From Ctena decussata (taxonomy: Eukaryota; Mollusca; Bivalvia; Lucinida; Lucinidae), in the NCBI GenBank assembly GCA_963989385.1, contig OZ022502.1:46989454-47053453 (forward strand): 64,000 nt of DNA, read 5' to 3'. Position numbers and translations under genes: made by a program. This document shows, in pieces, positions 33,025-43,825 of the stretch. Position 1 is the first letter of the stretch. Every line of letters starts with the position of its first letter. The notes beneath the pieces were generated by a model. It was given only the letters and a program-made list of their open reading frames with translations. It was not told the DNA's origin and ran no database searches.

Positions 33025-33108
33025 TAACGTCTGCTATCGTTCGCCTATCGTCGCTAACGTTCGTTGGTTATTGTACCGTAGCTTATGTCGGAAATCCCTA
33101 TTACGAAT
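33025..33108. repeat. Inverted partner of the 29034-29104 segment
   Basis: CGTCGCTAACGTTCGTTGG and CCGTAGCTTATGTCGGAAAT are the reverse complement of the copy next to the EGF exon. Confidence 0.8.
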
Positions 33109-34639
33109 ATATACTTGAATCATTATCGCTGAATTGTAGCATTAAATAAAATACTGACCTATCGCATACGGGACTGCGAGGTAAGCCGGTACTACATTCA
33201 AACGGTTTACCATTACGTCACCAGGTCATGTGTTTTGCTTGATTGGTCCATTCAAAGTTGTACGAAATGTAGGTCATGACGCGTCATGGCTACTCTTCAG
33301 CGTGGTTATGCGTTGAAAAATGTTTTTGTCACACAGAACAGTTTAATATCACATGTAACATTTATATTAGACTCAAGTAACAATATAATTACAAACACTA
33401 AATCTCAGTTGGTTCGTTTTGCTTTCATTTATATGTTTTTTTCGCTTGCTATTTCGCGAAGGAATACAGATGAGTAAACAAATAGGCGTATTAATTTTTA
33501 TCCTCTCGAGGATAGTTATGAGTAAAATAAGGCAGTCAATCTTCGAAGAATATGACGTACGCAAGGCAATGATACTTGAATAAAAAATAGAGAGATCAAA
33601 CATTTGAGTTGCCATTTCTGGGTCTACTGATAGTTATACACGTTTTGTTTTCTATGGGGAGTTAGCATTTTTATAGCACGTTCTTATGACATCGATTTTA
33701 GAATGGTGCATCTTTTTGTGTAAGCACAGCAGGCCTTCAAGTCAACTACCCTCAAAATCAGAGTGGTTTGGAGTCAATAAGGAGCAAAATCACCAAAAAT
33801 TTTTATACCGTCCATTCAAGATTTTTTTTTCATTTTCTTTTGCAAAATTGCCCCAGTCATCAAATTTATACATTTCTAAGGTCAGCAACCTGAAACAAGT
33901 GTGAAATTTCTTTCGATTTTAAAAGTTATGCCCAAACAAACTGACACACTATCTATTCATGCGAATTTCATTTTAGGGGTAGCCTGACTTAAAGCCTGGC
34001 GTTTGTCAAGACATAGGCTTTAGGTTCAAACTTCAAACGTACAAAACTTGCAAAATGAATAAACTTAATTGTAGAAATGATTTATTTTACCAAATATTTT
34101 AAATGTTTCAGAAATCGCAGGGTAAAAGTTTGGTCCCTAAATTATTTTGTCCAGTATAAATGCCAATGCACGATAGGAGGCCTATATTTTAAGCTTCAGA
34201 CTTCGACACTAGGCTTTAAATTTTCATATCTAGATTTTAAAATGAAGTTTCAAATTTCGGCGGTGGAGTCTCCTTATCAAGTTGGTAGCGCACAGAAATC
34301 AACAATCACCGAGCGGTAATCTATCTGTTACCCCAGTGGCTGTGGCACGAACTTACCGGCACACAACAATCTTGCTGAGTTCTGAGGACAAACTGCGCAT
34401 GCCCTGACCAAACGGCAACGGTTAGTCTGGACATGGGCAGTTCGCATATACCCGGGGTTAGATTTTACAAATGCATCTATTTTCTTTAGAAGTAGTCTGA
34501 TCTGGATCTTCACTTCACTGCGCAGCCCATATATCCTAAATGTTTGGAAATTCTATGGTCTGCGAGATTATCATATTTATTTATTTATTTGTGAATTTAT
34601 TTATTTATTTATTTATTGTTCATCTGATTTATATTTCAG
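33109..34639. other. Intron stretch before the transmembrane exon
   Basis: No exon recognised. Short TTAGGCTT-type repeated words occur at 33990-34240. A (TTTA)n stretch at 34575-34620 sits just before the exon acceptor. Confidence 0.45.
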
Positions 34640-34742
34640 AGCGAAATTCCGTGGATGCATGGGAAATCGTTATGGCATGTGCTCTGTGCGTTATAATAGT
34701 GGTGCTTATTGCAGGGCTGGTTGTTATATACAGGCGAAACAG
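34640..34742 (+). CDS. EMI-EGF receptor, exon 5 (transmembrane)
   Basis: The exon follows TATTTCAG and ends at ACAG/GTATGA. Two bases complete a Glu codon from exon 4; 33 codons and two bases follow. The frame RNSVDAWE is followed by IVMACALCVIIVVLIAGLVV and IYRRN, a single hydrophobic helix (assembled residues about 143-164) with a basic stop-transfer. With the upstream EMI and EGF domains this gives a type-I membrane protein with the domains outside the cell. Phase agrees at both ends. Confidence 0.85.
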
Positions 34743-34769
34743 GTATGATGTACCAAATAACTGAGTAGG

Positions 34770-35005
34770 GTCGGGTGGTGCGATGGTGCTGAGTATAACT
34801 TCCAGTGCCAGGGCGTCCGACTGATAAGGCTAGAATGAGCAAGGGCCTACTGTGATTGCACAAGGTGCGGGTGGTGATTGTTTGGACATTTTTTCTCTCG
34901 TCTTTTATTTCACATTTCCTTCTCCCTCTCTCTGGGAGATGGCCCGATTTAGACTGAAACACTGTCTCAAAGGGCCTTCATACCCAAAACAACCACCAAC
35001 CAACT
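34770..35005. repeat. Dispersed repeat R3, inverted copy
   Basis: CGATGGTGCTGAGTATAAC, AAGGGCCTACTGTGATTGCA, GGTGCGGGTGG and TCTCTCTGGGAGATGGCCCG match the reverse of the other R3 copies. It starts about 28 bp after the exon 5 donor. Confidence 0.75.
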
Positions 35006-35167
35006 AAATATTGAGTAAAAAAATATCTTTACAAGCAGTGCAGATCCAGATCAGACTGCTCATAGATTCTAAACCGATAGAATCTGTTGAAGCAAGGAAT
35101 ATAATAAAGTAACACAAATACAGGGCAACAGCATCATTAAGTTTTCGGTGCGTGACTCACATCAAGT

Positions 35168-35371
35168 GAGGGAGCCCTGATACCTCAGTGGGTTAAGCGC
35201 TGACCTACTGATCTAGCGGTCCTGGGTTAGAGGTCTGCTGGAGGCGGGAATCTTTTCAGTTGTAAACGGAGTTACATTGCACACAGTCATTTATCATGAC
35301 CGACTCATTGTTCTGATATGACTGAAATACTGTTAAATAGGACTTAAAATCGCAAGTCATCCATCCATCCA
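35168..35371 (+). mobile_element. SINE family S2, copy with (CCAT)n tail
   Basis: Head GGAGCCCTGATACCTCAGTG, B-box remnant GGGTTAGAGGTC, S2 body and a CATCCATCCATCC tail. Confidence 0.85.
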
Positions 35372-36587
35372 GCCACAGTGGCGGATCCAGAGGGGATTCA
35401 AACGAACCCGCTGTACAGCCAAAATCATTTCATTTTCATGGGGAATATCTGGAAAAATTGGTCAACTGCACAAATCGAACTCCCCTCAGCAAATTTGAAC
35501 TCCCAATCCAAAATTCCTGGATCCACCCCTGCTCAATCCCTCACATCAGGCAACAGTACGGAGACAGTTCTATTGATGGGTCACAACATCTTTTTTTTTC
35601 TGGGGAAATTCCTGAATCATCGTCAGATACTCTCTGAGATATTTAGTTAATTTAAAATACAATCAGTCTACATAACACAGCATTTTTGTCTGCTTACCTT
35701 GTCATCTGCAATTTGCATATCCCACCAGGCACATAACGTCCAAATGACGTTTCAACGTCGGTGCGACGTTATCGCACCATCGTTGATGCGACTTGACGTT
35801 ATGTGCCTGGTGGGTACAAGTATGTGTACTTTTCCTATGCCCAGATTATTATTTATGAATGGAACTCAAATGTCATAAAAGCTAGCCTATTTTCATGCAA
35901 AATCGTAACAAGATTACCATCAGACAAGACAGATTATTATCAGACAAGATCCTAGATAGTGTTGATTGCCATCTTGCACCGCCTGTTAGGCCATGAATTT
36001 TATCTTAATTTCACACAAACTTATGTAATTTTCTTATCATTAAATTCATTCTTAAAAATCCAAGACATCATTTATCATCCTGCCCATTGCCGTGTCAGAA
36101 AATGCTTGAAATTTAGATGAATTTAGATTTAATTTAAGATACTTTAAACGTAATAATGTAAGATGGGTATCTGAAGTTTTGATGCAGTATGTTTCTTAAT
36201 CAAATCTCGTTTTTTTTTCTTGAATTTCGAAAATAGGGCTGCAACTGAGCCGTACGTGACTATGAAAATTATGCTGTATCATACGGCGACGACTCAGATC
36301 AGCATGCACATCCACGCAGTTTGATCAGATTCTTTCCTACTCGCAAGCCTTGGACGGTTTATGGATTGTAAGGAATCTAAAGAGTACCGACATACTGCGT
36401 TTCAGTTCAGTTCAGTTCAATTCTCTTATCGACGTTACCCAAGTGGCTCAACGGTAGGTAACCATAGTTGCACACACTTGGCGACGTGTGTCCGTCCAAG
36501 ACATACTGCGCGGATGGTCGTTCTTATTTCTACCTTTACCGTTGGCGCATGTCATGATGTCATTTTTCTCATCCCGTGCCTCTTATT
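35372..36587. other. Intron stretch, no exon seen
   Basis: It contains the GACGT repeat listed separately, and a diverged family A-like fragment at about 36285-36355 (GACTCAGATCAGCATGCACA). Confidence 0.45.
35730..35816. repeat. GACGT-rich palindromic repeat, copy 2
   Basis: Ends CCCACCAGGCACATAACGTC and GACGTTATGTGCCTGGTGGG form a 20-bp inverted pair around CGTCGGTGCGACGTT. Confidence 0.9.
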
Positions 36588-36804
36588 GAGCCGCGACACG
36601 AGAAAACCGGCAGAATGGCATGTGCCCCCAGCTAAGATTCAGATCAGCCTGAGCATCCGCCCAGTCTAATTAGAGTCTTTGCTTTTCACTTAAAGGGTAG
36701 CTAAGAGCTAAGCTAGCGCCATGCGGGCAGCGAAGACTCTGATCAGACTCTGTGTTTACGGTAGGCGCACATGCCACTTTGTTGGTTTCGTCGTTTCGCG
36801 GCTC
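36588..36804. mobile_element. Palindromic MITE family A, copy 5
   Basis: Ends GAGCCGCGACACGAGAAAAC and GTTTCGTCGTTTCGCGGCTC; the second half lacks part of the CTGATCTGAGTC block. Confidence 0.88.
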
Positions 36805-37809
36805 ATATATGCATTTGGTAGATCTAGGTTTCTTAACGCTCTAAACTATTCTAGACTTGAAAGTGTGACTGTGCTTTTAAATGTACATGTATTTAATTAT
36901 ATTTCATATTATGATTTCCATTTGATTCAAACATTGTAACATGTAAGTCAGCCCTCAGACTGTAAGGTAGTGTTCGGCATCTGCGAATTTTTGCAGACTT
37001 ATCGTTTCTTAAAGAATATTATCCTCTGCATTATCTATTTATAAGCATTCTGGCAGAGGTTGCGTTAGGACGTAGTAGCCTGTTTTGTACGTTACAAATG
37101 GTATTGTTCTTCTTTTTTTAAATAAAATATAGACATTGAGTACGGGACCTTTACTTATAACCGGTATACATGTAGATGTTTTCCATTTACTTTCACGGTG
37201 TTGTTGTCTACGTTATATGTTATTCGTTACCCTATAAAATTTTCAGTTCTATTAATATGGTATATATTAGCTAGACTTTTGCTATATATGAAGGAATATT
37301 TTATAGGATTTTCAAAACTGCGATTGAAAAGTTTCTATCTTACGCTGAATACAGTTATCCCCATAAAACTGTCGTTTGCAAATGTACGTTTATTTATATA
37401 TTCATTTATTTATTTTTATTGTTTTTATATATTTATTTTTTATTTATTTATTTCATTTGTTTTCTCTCTTTTTTCTTCTGTTTTTGTTTTTGTTGTTGTT
37501 TAATTAATGATAGGTGCCATTCCGTCGTAAACCCATTTAAAGATAGCAAAGAGAAGCTTGCCTCTATGAAAAAAAATGTAACAAAACTCTTCTTAGCTTT
37601 TCATTGCATTGCTTTCGTAGAAAAAGTAACGTATATAACAAATCCAAACTTTCCTATTGGCTATCTACTGTCCTTTTAGGTATGTCCCAACATATAAATT
37701 TAAACAAGGGCTTTTATGATGTACTTGTTACATTTACCGAATGTAATGCATTTTTTTGTATCTCCGGTGATTACGACAAGGCATGCTGTTCTATGATTGT
37801 TTAATATTA
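36805..37809. other. Intron 5, AT-rich, no exon seen
   Basis: T-rich simple sequence at 37380-37500 accounts for the hydrophobic frames here. No splice-bounded frame is convincing. Confidence 0.45.
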
Positions 37810-38027
37810 GCGCCGCGTCATGACAAAACCAACAAAGTGGCATGTGGGCCCAGTAAAGACTCTGATCAGTCTGGTTAAAGTCTTCATTGTGCCCTTGAAG
37901 GATAGCCAAGAGTCTAAGCTAGCTCCATGCGGACAGCGAAGACTTTGATCAGACTGGGCAGATGCCAAGGCTGATCTGAGTCTTCGCTGGGCGCCCATAC
38001 CACTTATGTTTTGTTGTCTTACGGCTC
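37810..38027. mobile_element. Palindromic MITE family A, copy 6
   Basis: Diverged ends CGCCGCGTCATGACAAAACC and TTTTGTTGTCTTACGGCTC, with the usual central blocks. It ends 20 bp before the exon 6 acceptor at 38047. Confidence 0.85.
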
Positions 38028-38047
38028 ATATTTATTCTTTCATATAG

Positions 38048-38237
38048 GCCTTTCAGTGTGTCTCCTCATCAACAAAGCCAAGAAGAAAGTTTCAATATGT
38101 CGAGACTATCAGATAGACAAGTCGACCACCATACACTAGATGGATTTCGGCGAGATTTTGTCAGCATGGGTCCAGTTAGGGCATTGGTGTCAGGAACTAG
38201 TGGTGTACGACAACCTTCAGCTCCAGTACTGAGCTAA
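38048..38237 (+). CDS. EMI-EGF receptor, exon 6 (cytoplasmic tail and stop)
   Basis: Two acceptors nine bases apart (CATATAG at 38047 and TTTCAG at 38056) both keep the frame left by exon 5. They give either RPFSV or SV at the junction. The frame continues through SPHQQSQEESFNMSRLSDRQ and the FRRDFVSMGPVRALVSG segment to TAA at 38235-38237. The tail has about 60 residues, rich in Ser, Gln and Arg. No NPxY or ITAM motif is visible, unlike Draper/MEGF10. The whole predicted protein is 230 residues (or 227). Confidence 0.72.
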
Positions 38238-38299
38238 TGTTTTGACAAGAGTATAAGGTGTCATCAGTTGAGTGAACCATAAGTGAAGCTGGAAAAGAA

Positions 38300-38406
38300 C
38301 ATTAGGGCAAACAGTGGAGATCACTTAGGAACCATTGTTACGAAAATTAAAGCAATAACATTATGGCAAACAGTGCTGGTTTTATGGGTTTTGATCTGCA
38401 CTGTTT
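38300..38406. repeat. M2-like relic
   Basis: GGGCAAACAGTGGAGATCA and TGATCTGCACTGTTTGCAAA are inverted ends of the M2 type, with a second TGGCAAACAGTG between them. It lies in the putative 3' UTR. Confidence 0.55.
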
Positions 38407-38702
38407 GCAAATCTTCCTAATTTGGTTTTGGACTAAACCCCTTGTTTTACAGTTTGTCCATGACGGAACATCCAGGGAGGTTTCCGGGAATGAATCAATA
38501 TCAGACAGGAACCACCTGCATGTAGCTGGGATGGCCTACTTTGTGAAAAAAAAAAACAGTGTACAGGGCTGGGATTCATTTTGCCATGAGCATTAAATAC
38601 GCTGTTTGTCTTACGATCATTTTGGACTGGCTCGAACTTGACAGGGCCCTAAACCTTAGCATATAGCTTGTGAAATGAACTCTTTGGCACTGGCCATGTT
38701 TA

Positions 38703-38708
38703 AATAAA
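38703..38708 (+). terminator. Candidate polyadenylation signal
   Basis: AATAAA about 466 bp after the TAA of the EMI-EGF gene. It is the first canonical hexamer seen downstream. Confidence 0.45.
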
Positions 38709-38987
38709 TGTTAAGGTACTTTTAATACTCCAGTGGGCGTGAATATGTTGTGTTGTACGTGACAATATATTAGGGTGGAGAAGGATTCAGCTATTATGAG
38801 AACTAGAAATCACACTTTGACCATTTTTCCTGTGGAGGGTGGGAATGCGCGTTGTCTCTATAAGGTGACGATATTCCAGCATTTTCTAGGGAAAGGGGGA
38901 TACTGTCTGACCGCCACAAATATACGTTTCTCGAAGAATGAGAAAAAAATATCTCTGCTATATTATCTGCCTTATCATTAAATGGGA

Positions 38988-39068
38988 ACACAACGTCGAA
39001 TGACGTCTTCTAAACATCTGTAATGACGTCGCACGGACATTTATACGGCGTCAGTATGACTTCTTGAT
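38988..39068. repeat. GACGT-rich repeat, copy 3 (diverged)
   Basis: AACGTCGAATGACGTCTTC and TAATGACGTCGCACGGAC resemble the other members but pair less well. Confidence 0.6.
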
Positions 39069-39433
39069 TCTTCTGTTATCCTTTACCAAAGAACTTCTCT
39101 ACATGGACATGTAGGTTACTGGGAGACTAAGTCAATTTCTTGGCGGCTCCTCGGGTTAACATAGTTTATTTTATACCTGTGTGGTCTCAAAAGCAGGTCT
39201 TTGATAAAATGCAAATTAAAAAATCCTTTTTTCTTAAAATACTTTTTTCTTAAAATTTGTCGGGGTTGTTTAAGTTCATTCACATCATCTCATTAATATT
39301 GCAGAGACATGCGCGTAGATGCATATTTTGTACAGCTTTACATATTTTGATCAGATAACTAAATGATTCTAAATGATTATAATCGCCATGTAAAGCGATT
39401 GAACTGCAAAGGTTCAACAGTTTTGCATTCTCA

Positions 39434-39650
39434 TTCTGACTTAATCAGAGCTCCAGATAAGAGGGGGTAATGAGGATAATTCAAAGATAATTTTTCTTAT
39501 TTCTCAACGAAAACATACATTGTGACCCCTCATTAGAACCGTCTCTGCGAGACGGTTCTAATGATGGGTCACAAAGTATGTTTTTATGGAGAAATATGGC
39601 TAATTATCCCTAAATTATCTCTGTTACCCCTTCTTATCTGGAGCACTGCT
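39434..39650. mobile_element. Palindromic MITE family M3, copy 1
   Basis: Ends GAGCTCCAGATAAGAGGGGG and CCCCTTCTTATCTGGAGCAC are inverted. The centre CATTAGAACCGTCTCTGCGA pairs with its complement. A copy with a similar CTCATTAGAATCGCCTCGCC centre is at 44295-44460. Confidence 0.85.
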
Positions 39651-39658
39651 TAATAATT

Positions 39659-39895
39659 GAGCCGCATCACGACAAAACCAACAAAGTGGCAGGTGCGCCC
39701 AGCGAAGACTCAGATCAGCCTGGGCATCTGCCCAGTCTAATTAGAGTCTTCGCTGTTGGCACAGTGGTAGCTTATACATTTGTCTACCTTCAAGCGCACA
39801 GTGAAGACACTGATCAGACTGGGCGAATGCCCACGCTGATCTGAGTCTTCACTGGGCGCACTTGTCACTTTTTTGGTTTTGTCGTATCGCGGCTC
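39659..39895. mobile_element. Palindromic MITE family A, copy 7
   Basis: Ends GAGCCGCATCACGACAAAAC and GTTTTGTCGTATCGCGGCTC. It starts about 9 bp after M3 copy 1. Confidence 0.9.
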
Positions 39896-40274
39896 ATAAA
39901 AAGTTTCAATTTTTAAAAAAGTGTGGAATGGTGTACTTGGGGTGCTACTGAAAGTCGCGAGCCAAATGGCGGAAGCGACCATCGCTTTTAAAATTACAAG
40001 TGCATTTCACTGTATATTTATCATTAAAATAATCTCCCATATCAGAAAAAAAATATCGTGTCAAAATTTCTCTAGGACATACGTAATATTTTTTTCAAAA
40101 TCTTACAATATGGTGTTGCTGTTGTTCTGGTGCTCATAACGATGTTCCCACTGAAGAGATTCAAGGGAACGAATCCATAACTCACCACCTCGCACCGAGT
40201 CTCTCCTTAGTCTTTGAACGAATCCATATGGCTTCACCTCCTGGCCCAGAGTCAGTCCATATATCTTACAATAT

Positions 40275-40543
40275 CAGCCGCGACACGACAAAACCAACGA
40301 TGTGGTTGTGCGCCCAGCGCAGACTCAGATCAGCCTGGGCTTCTGCCAAGTCTGATCAGTCTTCGCTGTCCGCATGGAGATAGCTTAGACCGTTAGCTAG
40401 CCCTTGAGCACTTACATGTAGCTTAGACCGTTAGCTAGCCCTTGAGCACTTAAATAAGAGTCTGATCAGAGTCGGATGCCTAGGCTGATCTGAGTCTGCG
40501 CTGGTCGCACAACCATTTTGTTGGTTTTCTCATGTCATGGCTC
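40275..40543. mobile_element. Palindromic MITE family A, copy 8, with internal duplication
   Basis: Ends CAGCCGCGACACGACAAAAC and TTTTCTCATGTCATGGCTC. The central block GTAGCTTAGACCGTTAGCTA plus GCCCTTGAGCACTTA occurs twice in tandem, making this copy about 270 bp. Confidence 0.9.
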
Positions 40544-40589
40544 AATTATTATTTTAGAAAAAGCCTAGGTTTTCAATTTTTTTGTTGCT

Positions 40590-40850
40590 GTTGTTTTGTT
40601 ATTGTTTAACGTCCACGGTAAACAGCTATGGTCATGTCGGGGCGGTCAGTTAACCTAACCACCGTATTCCTGGGCAGGCTTAGACCTTCTAAGCGGTTAA
40701 CCAGTATTCAGTACATTTACTTTCACCAGTAACTGACAACTGCCCTTCTTGAATCAGCGGAAGGAGAAATGAAAGTAAGTGGCCGGACCGGGTATCGAAC
40801 CAAGGACCTCTGGCTTATAAGTCAGACGCCCTACCGACTGCGCCTAGGTT
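40590..40850 (-). mobile_element. SINE family S1, near full length
   Basis: On the minus strand a tRNA-like head (40785-40848) has a B box GGTTCGATACCCGG and an A-box GCGCAGTCGGTAGGGCG. The body and TTTAACGTCCACGGTAAACA in plus orientation follow, with a simple T/G-rich tail. Confidence 0.88.
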
Positions 40851-41045
40851 TTCAACAATGGTATTCGGATTTATCTGCAAATCAGCGATCACTCTATAAC
40901 GGCCAGTAATAATGATTGGTTTGGTTTTGAATGCCATGCGATCACTGGCGTATTTTGCTGGATTCGTGCACGTACATATGACGCCAGAGCTCAGCAAATC
41001 CAGACTCTCCGATGGGGAAAGTTCGAGAGCGGATTCGCCATTAAT
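40851..41045 (-). other. Unrecognised open frame interrupted by a SINE
   Basis: On the minus strand a frame from about 41045 encodes NGESALELSPSESLDLLSSG, a C-T-C motif and KTKPIIITGRYRVIADLQIN before running into the S1 SINE head at about 40850. Composition is protein-like. No family was recognised; it may be a fragment of a transposon ORF. Upstream stops (TAA near 41045) bound it. Confidence 0.3.
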
Positions 41046-41138
41046 TTAAATCTATCCTTGACCAACAATATTGTGTAATTGCACTGACAAAATGCCTGAT
41101 TGGATCAGTTCGGATTTACTGTGTACATATGACATATT

Positions 41139-41342
41139 CAGTCAACCCTCGATATCTCGAAGTCAAAATTTAGCCGAAACTACTGATATCTTAAAGTAAA
41201 TTTTCTGGTTCCAGAAAATTTACTTTGAGATATCAGTAGTTTGAGATAACAGGAGTTGAAATGTAAATAAAAAAAGAAATATATTCTGTGATATAAGAAG
41301 ATATTTTGGGATATCAATGTTCGAGATATCGGGAGTTGACTG
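41139..41342. mobile_element. Palindromic MITE, pogo/Tc1-like termini
   Basis: It opens CAGTCAACCCTCGATATCTC and closes GAGATATCGGGAGTTGACTG, with a perfect TTTTCTGGTTCCAGAAAA centre. CAGT-type ends with CGATATCTCGAA resemble pogo/Tigger elements, an inference from memory of their termini. Confidence 0.8.
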
Positions 41343-42253
41343 TAGTTCGATGTTTCAAAAGAAAAAAAAACGTTTTGTTTATTATCATTTTATTATTATT
41401 CTTTTTTTAATTTAATTTTCTTTATTTCATTACTTCATTTATTAAATTCAGACGAAAGCGGAAGATGATGTGCTCCAAAAAGTTTCAAAGTTTGCCATCT
41501 CATATTTTCACCAGCTGTACAGATATCGCAAACAGTGTGTAATAAGCGCATAACCTCCGCGAAAATCATGACATTTCTTCCCGACCGAAAAAGAACCATT
41601 TTATCAAAAGGAACTAAATCCAATTAAGGGTAAAAAATCTGAAAGTATGCAGAAAATATACGTACCGTGCTGTACTAAATGGTACCTAACGATTTGTACT
41701 CGCAGGAAAGATTTATATCAGTCTGCGATTCATCGCAGTTTAATCACAGCCTTCCCTGTGCGCATGAATCATCTATGGACACCGAAGAGTCTGCTTAACA
41801 AAGGCGAATATTCTGTCTGTATCGGCGTGCAGGCTGATCCAACATGACGCTGTTTGTATATGTCATAGGTTACATTTTTACGCGACACACGTGTATATAA
41901 TCCTATTTGACATTTAAGGAGTGTAGTTCCTGAACAGACTGATTATTTTCTGGTAGGGTTAACCCTTTATTTCGTACAAAACTGTGTTAATATATTTTAT
42001 GCATATCGGCATGCATACTCATAAATATACCTGACTATTTGTTGCTAATAGAAAACGGGTCCAAAGCCTGTGCGAACAGCGAAGATTCAGATCGGCCTGT
42101 ACAACTACGCAGTCTAATTAGTCTCCGCTTTTCCTTTAAAGATTCCACAGGAAACGTCTTTTATTCAGTATTTTATTATTATTATTATTGTTATTATTCT
42201 TTTGGACTGAAAAGGCTCAATATGTTGAAATGCATATGCTTGGTATAGTATGA
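41343..42253. other. Gene-poor stretch
   Basis: A minus-strand 62-codon frame (41435-41623) ends just before AATAAA-type words, but a TAA immediately precedes it and no exon partner is seen. At 41710-41830 and 42060-42125 there are family A or SINE-like fragments (GCGAAGATTCAGATCGGCCT). Confidence 0.4.
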
Positions 42254-42439
42254 GTGAAACCCTATGGTATAAAAGCACGCAAGAGCAGTGTGTCTCGGGA
42301 TTCGCCTGTTACCAAATTCCTAGACGACGAGCTCGGAGTCCTGGACCCCAGACCCAGGGTCAGTGGTAGTCTAAATATTTCAGAGAAACGTTATGTTGAT
42401 TTGTTTGACCACTTTTTATGTGTGTTTTTTTATCACTAG
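42254..42439 (+). other. Unrecognised hydrophilic open frame
   Basis: The frame contains KARKSSVSRDSPVTKFLDDE and LGVLDPRPRVSGSLNISEKR before a short hydrophobic end and TAG. It is unusually protein-like for this region. An AATAAA at about 42641 follows. I see no clean acceptor in the matching phase. It could be an alternative tail exon or a relic; no function is proposed. Confidence 0.3.
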
Positions 42440-42685
42440 TGTAGCTTGTCATATATAAATATCAATGGTTGTAACGTTTTTATCATTATTATTATTATTT
42501 ATTTTTATGATTTATTTTTGAAAGTCCGTAGAGCAGAAATTTTTTTTTGTCATTTCGTTGACTAGTTGGTTGTATCTTTACACTTTTTATTCAAAAGTAA
42601 ATATTTTATGTTTATAATTCGTAATTAAGGGTGAGACTTTAATAAAATATATTTGAATCGGCTTTGAAAAGTATAATGTGTATGT

Positions 42686-42745
42686 AATAGTTATACCATG
42701 GTTTGTCCGCCTGTACGAGGGGATAATCCACGAGCTTTAACGAGT
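42686..42745. repeat. MITE end shared with 63908-64000
   Basis: AGTTATACCATGGTTTGTCC and GATAATCCACGAG match the element at the right edge of the window. The inverted partner is not seen nearby. Confidence 0.65.
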
Positions 42746-43778
42746 AATATATTATAGGATAGCGGAAGGCAAATATGAGGTACTATTCACATGCAAACAA
42801 TTTGACAGGAGTATACAAGTAAATAAAAACCCTGAGGGAGAGGTGCAGAAGGTTAATCTCTACCGTATCCTAATAATAGTTTGACTGAAATTTATACCAT
42901 CCTTACCAGTGTAGACCCACCTCATTGCGAAATATTTCGTACCGTGAAAGTTGGCATTTTGTGGTAGGTGGTATAACTATAGAAAACAACTAAATAACTT
43001 AGTAAACAGAGTGACGTTGCATTTTGTGATGGTATAACAACGACTGTCTCCATTCACAAAATCTATCAGTTTGTGGGAAAGAGACACGCGACCAGTATTG
43101 TTTGTGTTTGATAATCGTATCACCTGCGCGACGCTCTGCTCCAAGGAGCAGGTGATTACCCACAGACTGCACATTACCAAATTTAGTTGAAATGATTTAT
43201 TAAATTACATGGTACTAGTATTGAACTGACGGTCGAGAAAAGAAACTTAGTGCATAAGGTAACAGGTTATATATCATAACAATTAAGTTTACTTTTATCA
43301 CATTCAGTTGATCGCATCATCATTTTCCTAAATGTTTTAACATTTTCGACATCCATCGATGCAAGATGCTTACTTTCTGATATTCTAATATTTGTAATAC
43401 CATATGGAAGCCAAAATATTTACCGTGAACCAGAATTTTTCAGGTTTGGCTGGGACTCAAGTATACAATAATTGGTGTTAAGCATAATGAAAATCTGTTT
43501 GGAGCATGAAATTTCAAAATAACTTTTTTTTTAGAAAATGACATTTTTTTGTATATGTAGGGGTATGAACCCCACAACTGAACCTGAGGTCGTTTTCCTA
43601 TTGTTTTCGATGATGAAATCGATTTAATTTCAATATTAAATGATAAGTAGCCAAAAATACAAAAGAAAAGCATTGAACGTTTTTTTTTTTTCTACAATTT
43701 CGCGATTTTTATAGGACGAAATTCTAGAAATAGAACCATTGCAAGTATATGCCAAGCTAGCCCGTCGAAATACAAGCA

Positions 43779-43780
<2 letters not shown>
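42746..43780. other. Gene-poor stretch
   Basis: A minus-strand frame at 42977-43180 has three Cys and two N-glycosylation-like sites but no splice context. Otherwise nothing recognised. Confidence 0.4.

Positions 43781-43822
<42 letters not shown>
43781..43822. repeat. (AC)n microsatellite
   Basis: About twenty uninterrupted AC units. Confidence 0.97.

Positions 43823-43825
<3 letters not shown>

Noticed and set aside
41435..41623. Minus-strand 62-codon frame followed by AATAAA words
   Set aside because: A TAA sits directly before it in frame, so the nearby good acceptor cannot lead into it; no homology recognised.
42977..43180. Minus-strand 67-codon frame with three Cys
   Set aside because: No convincing acceptor or donor and no domain recognised.
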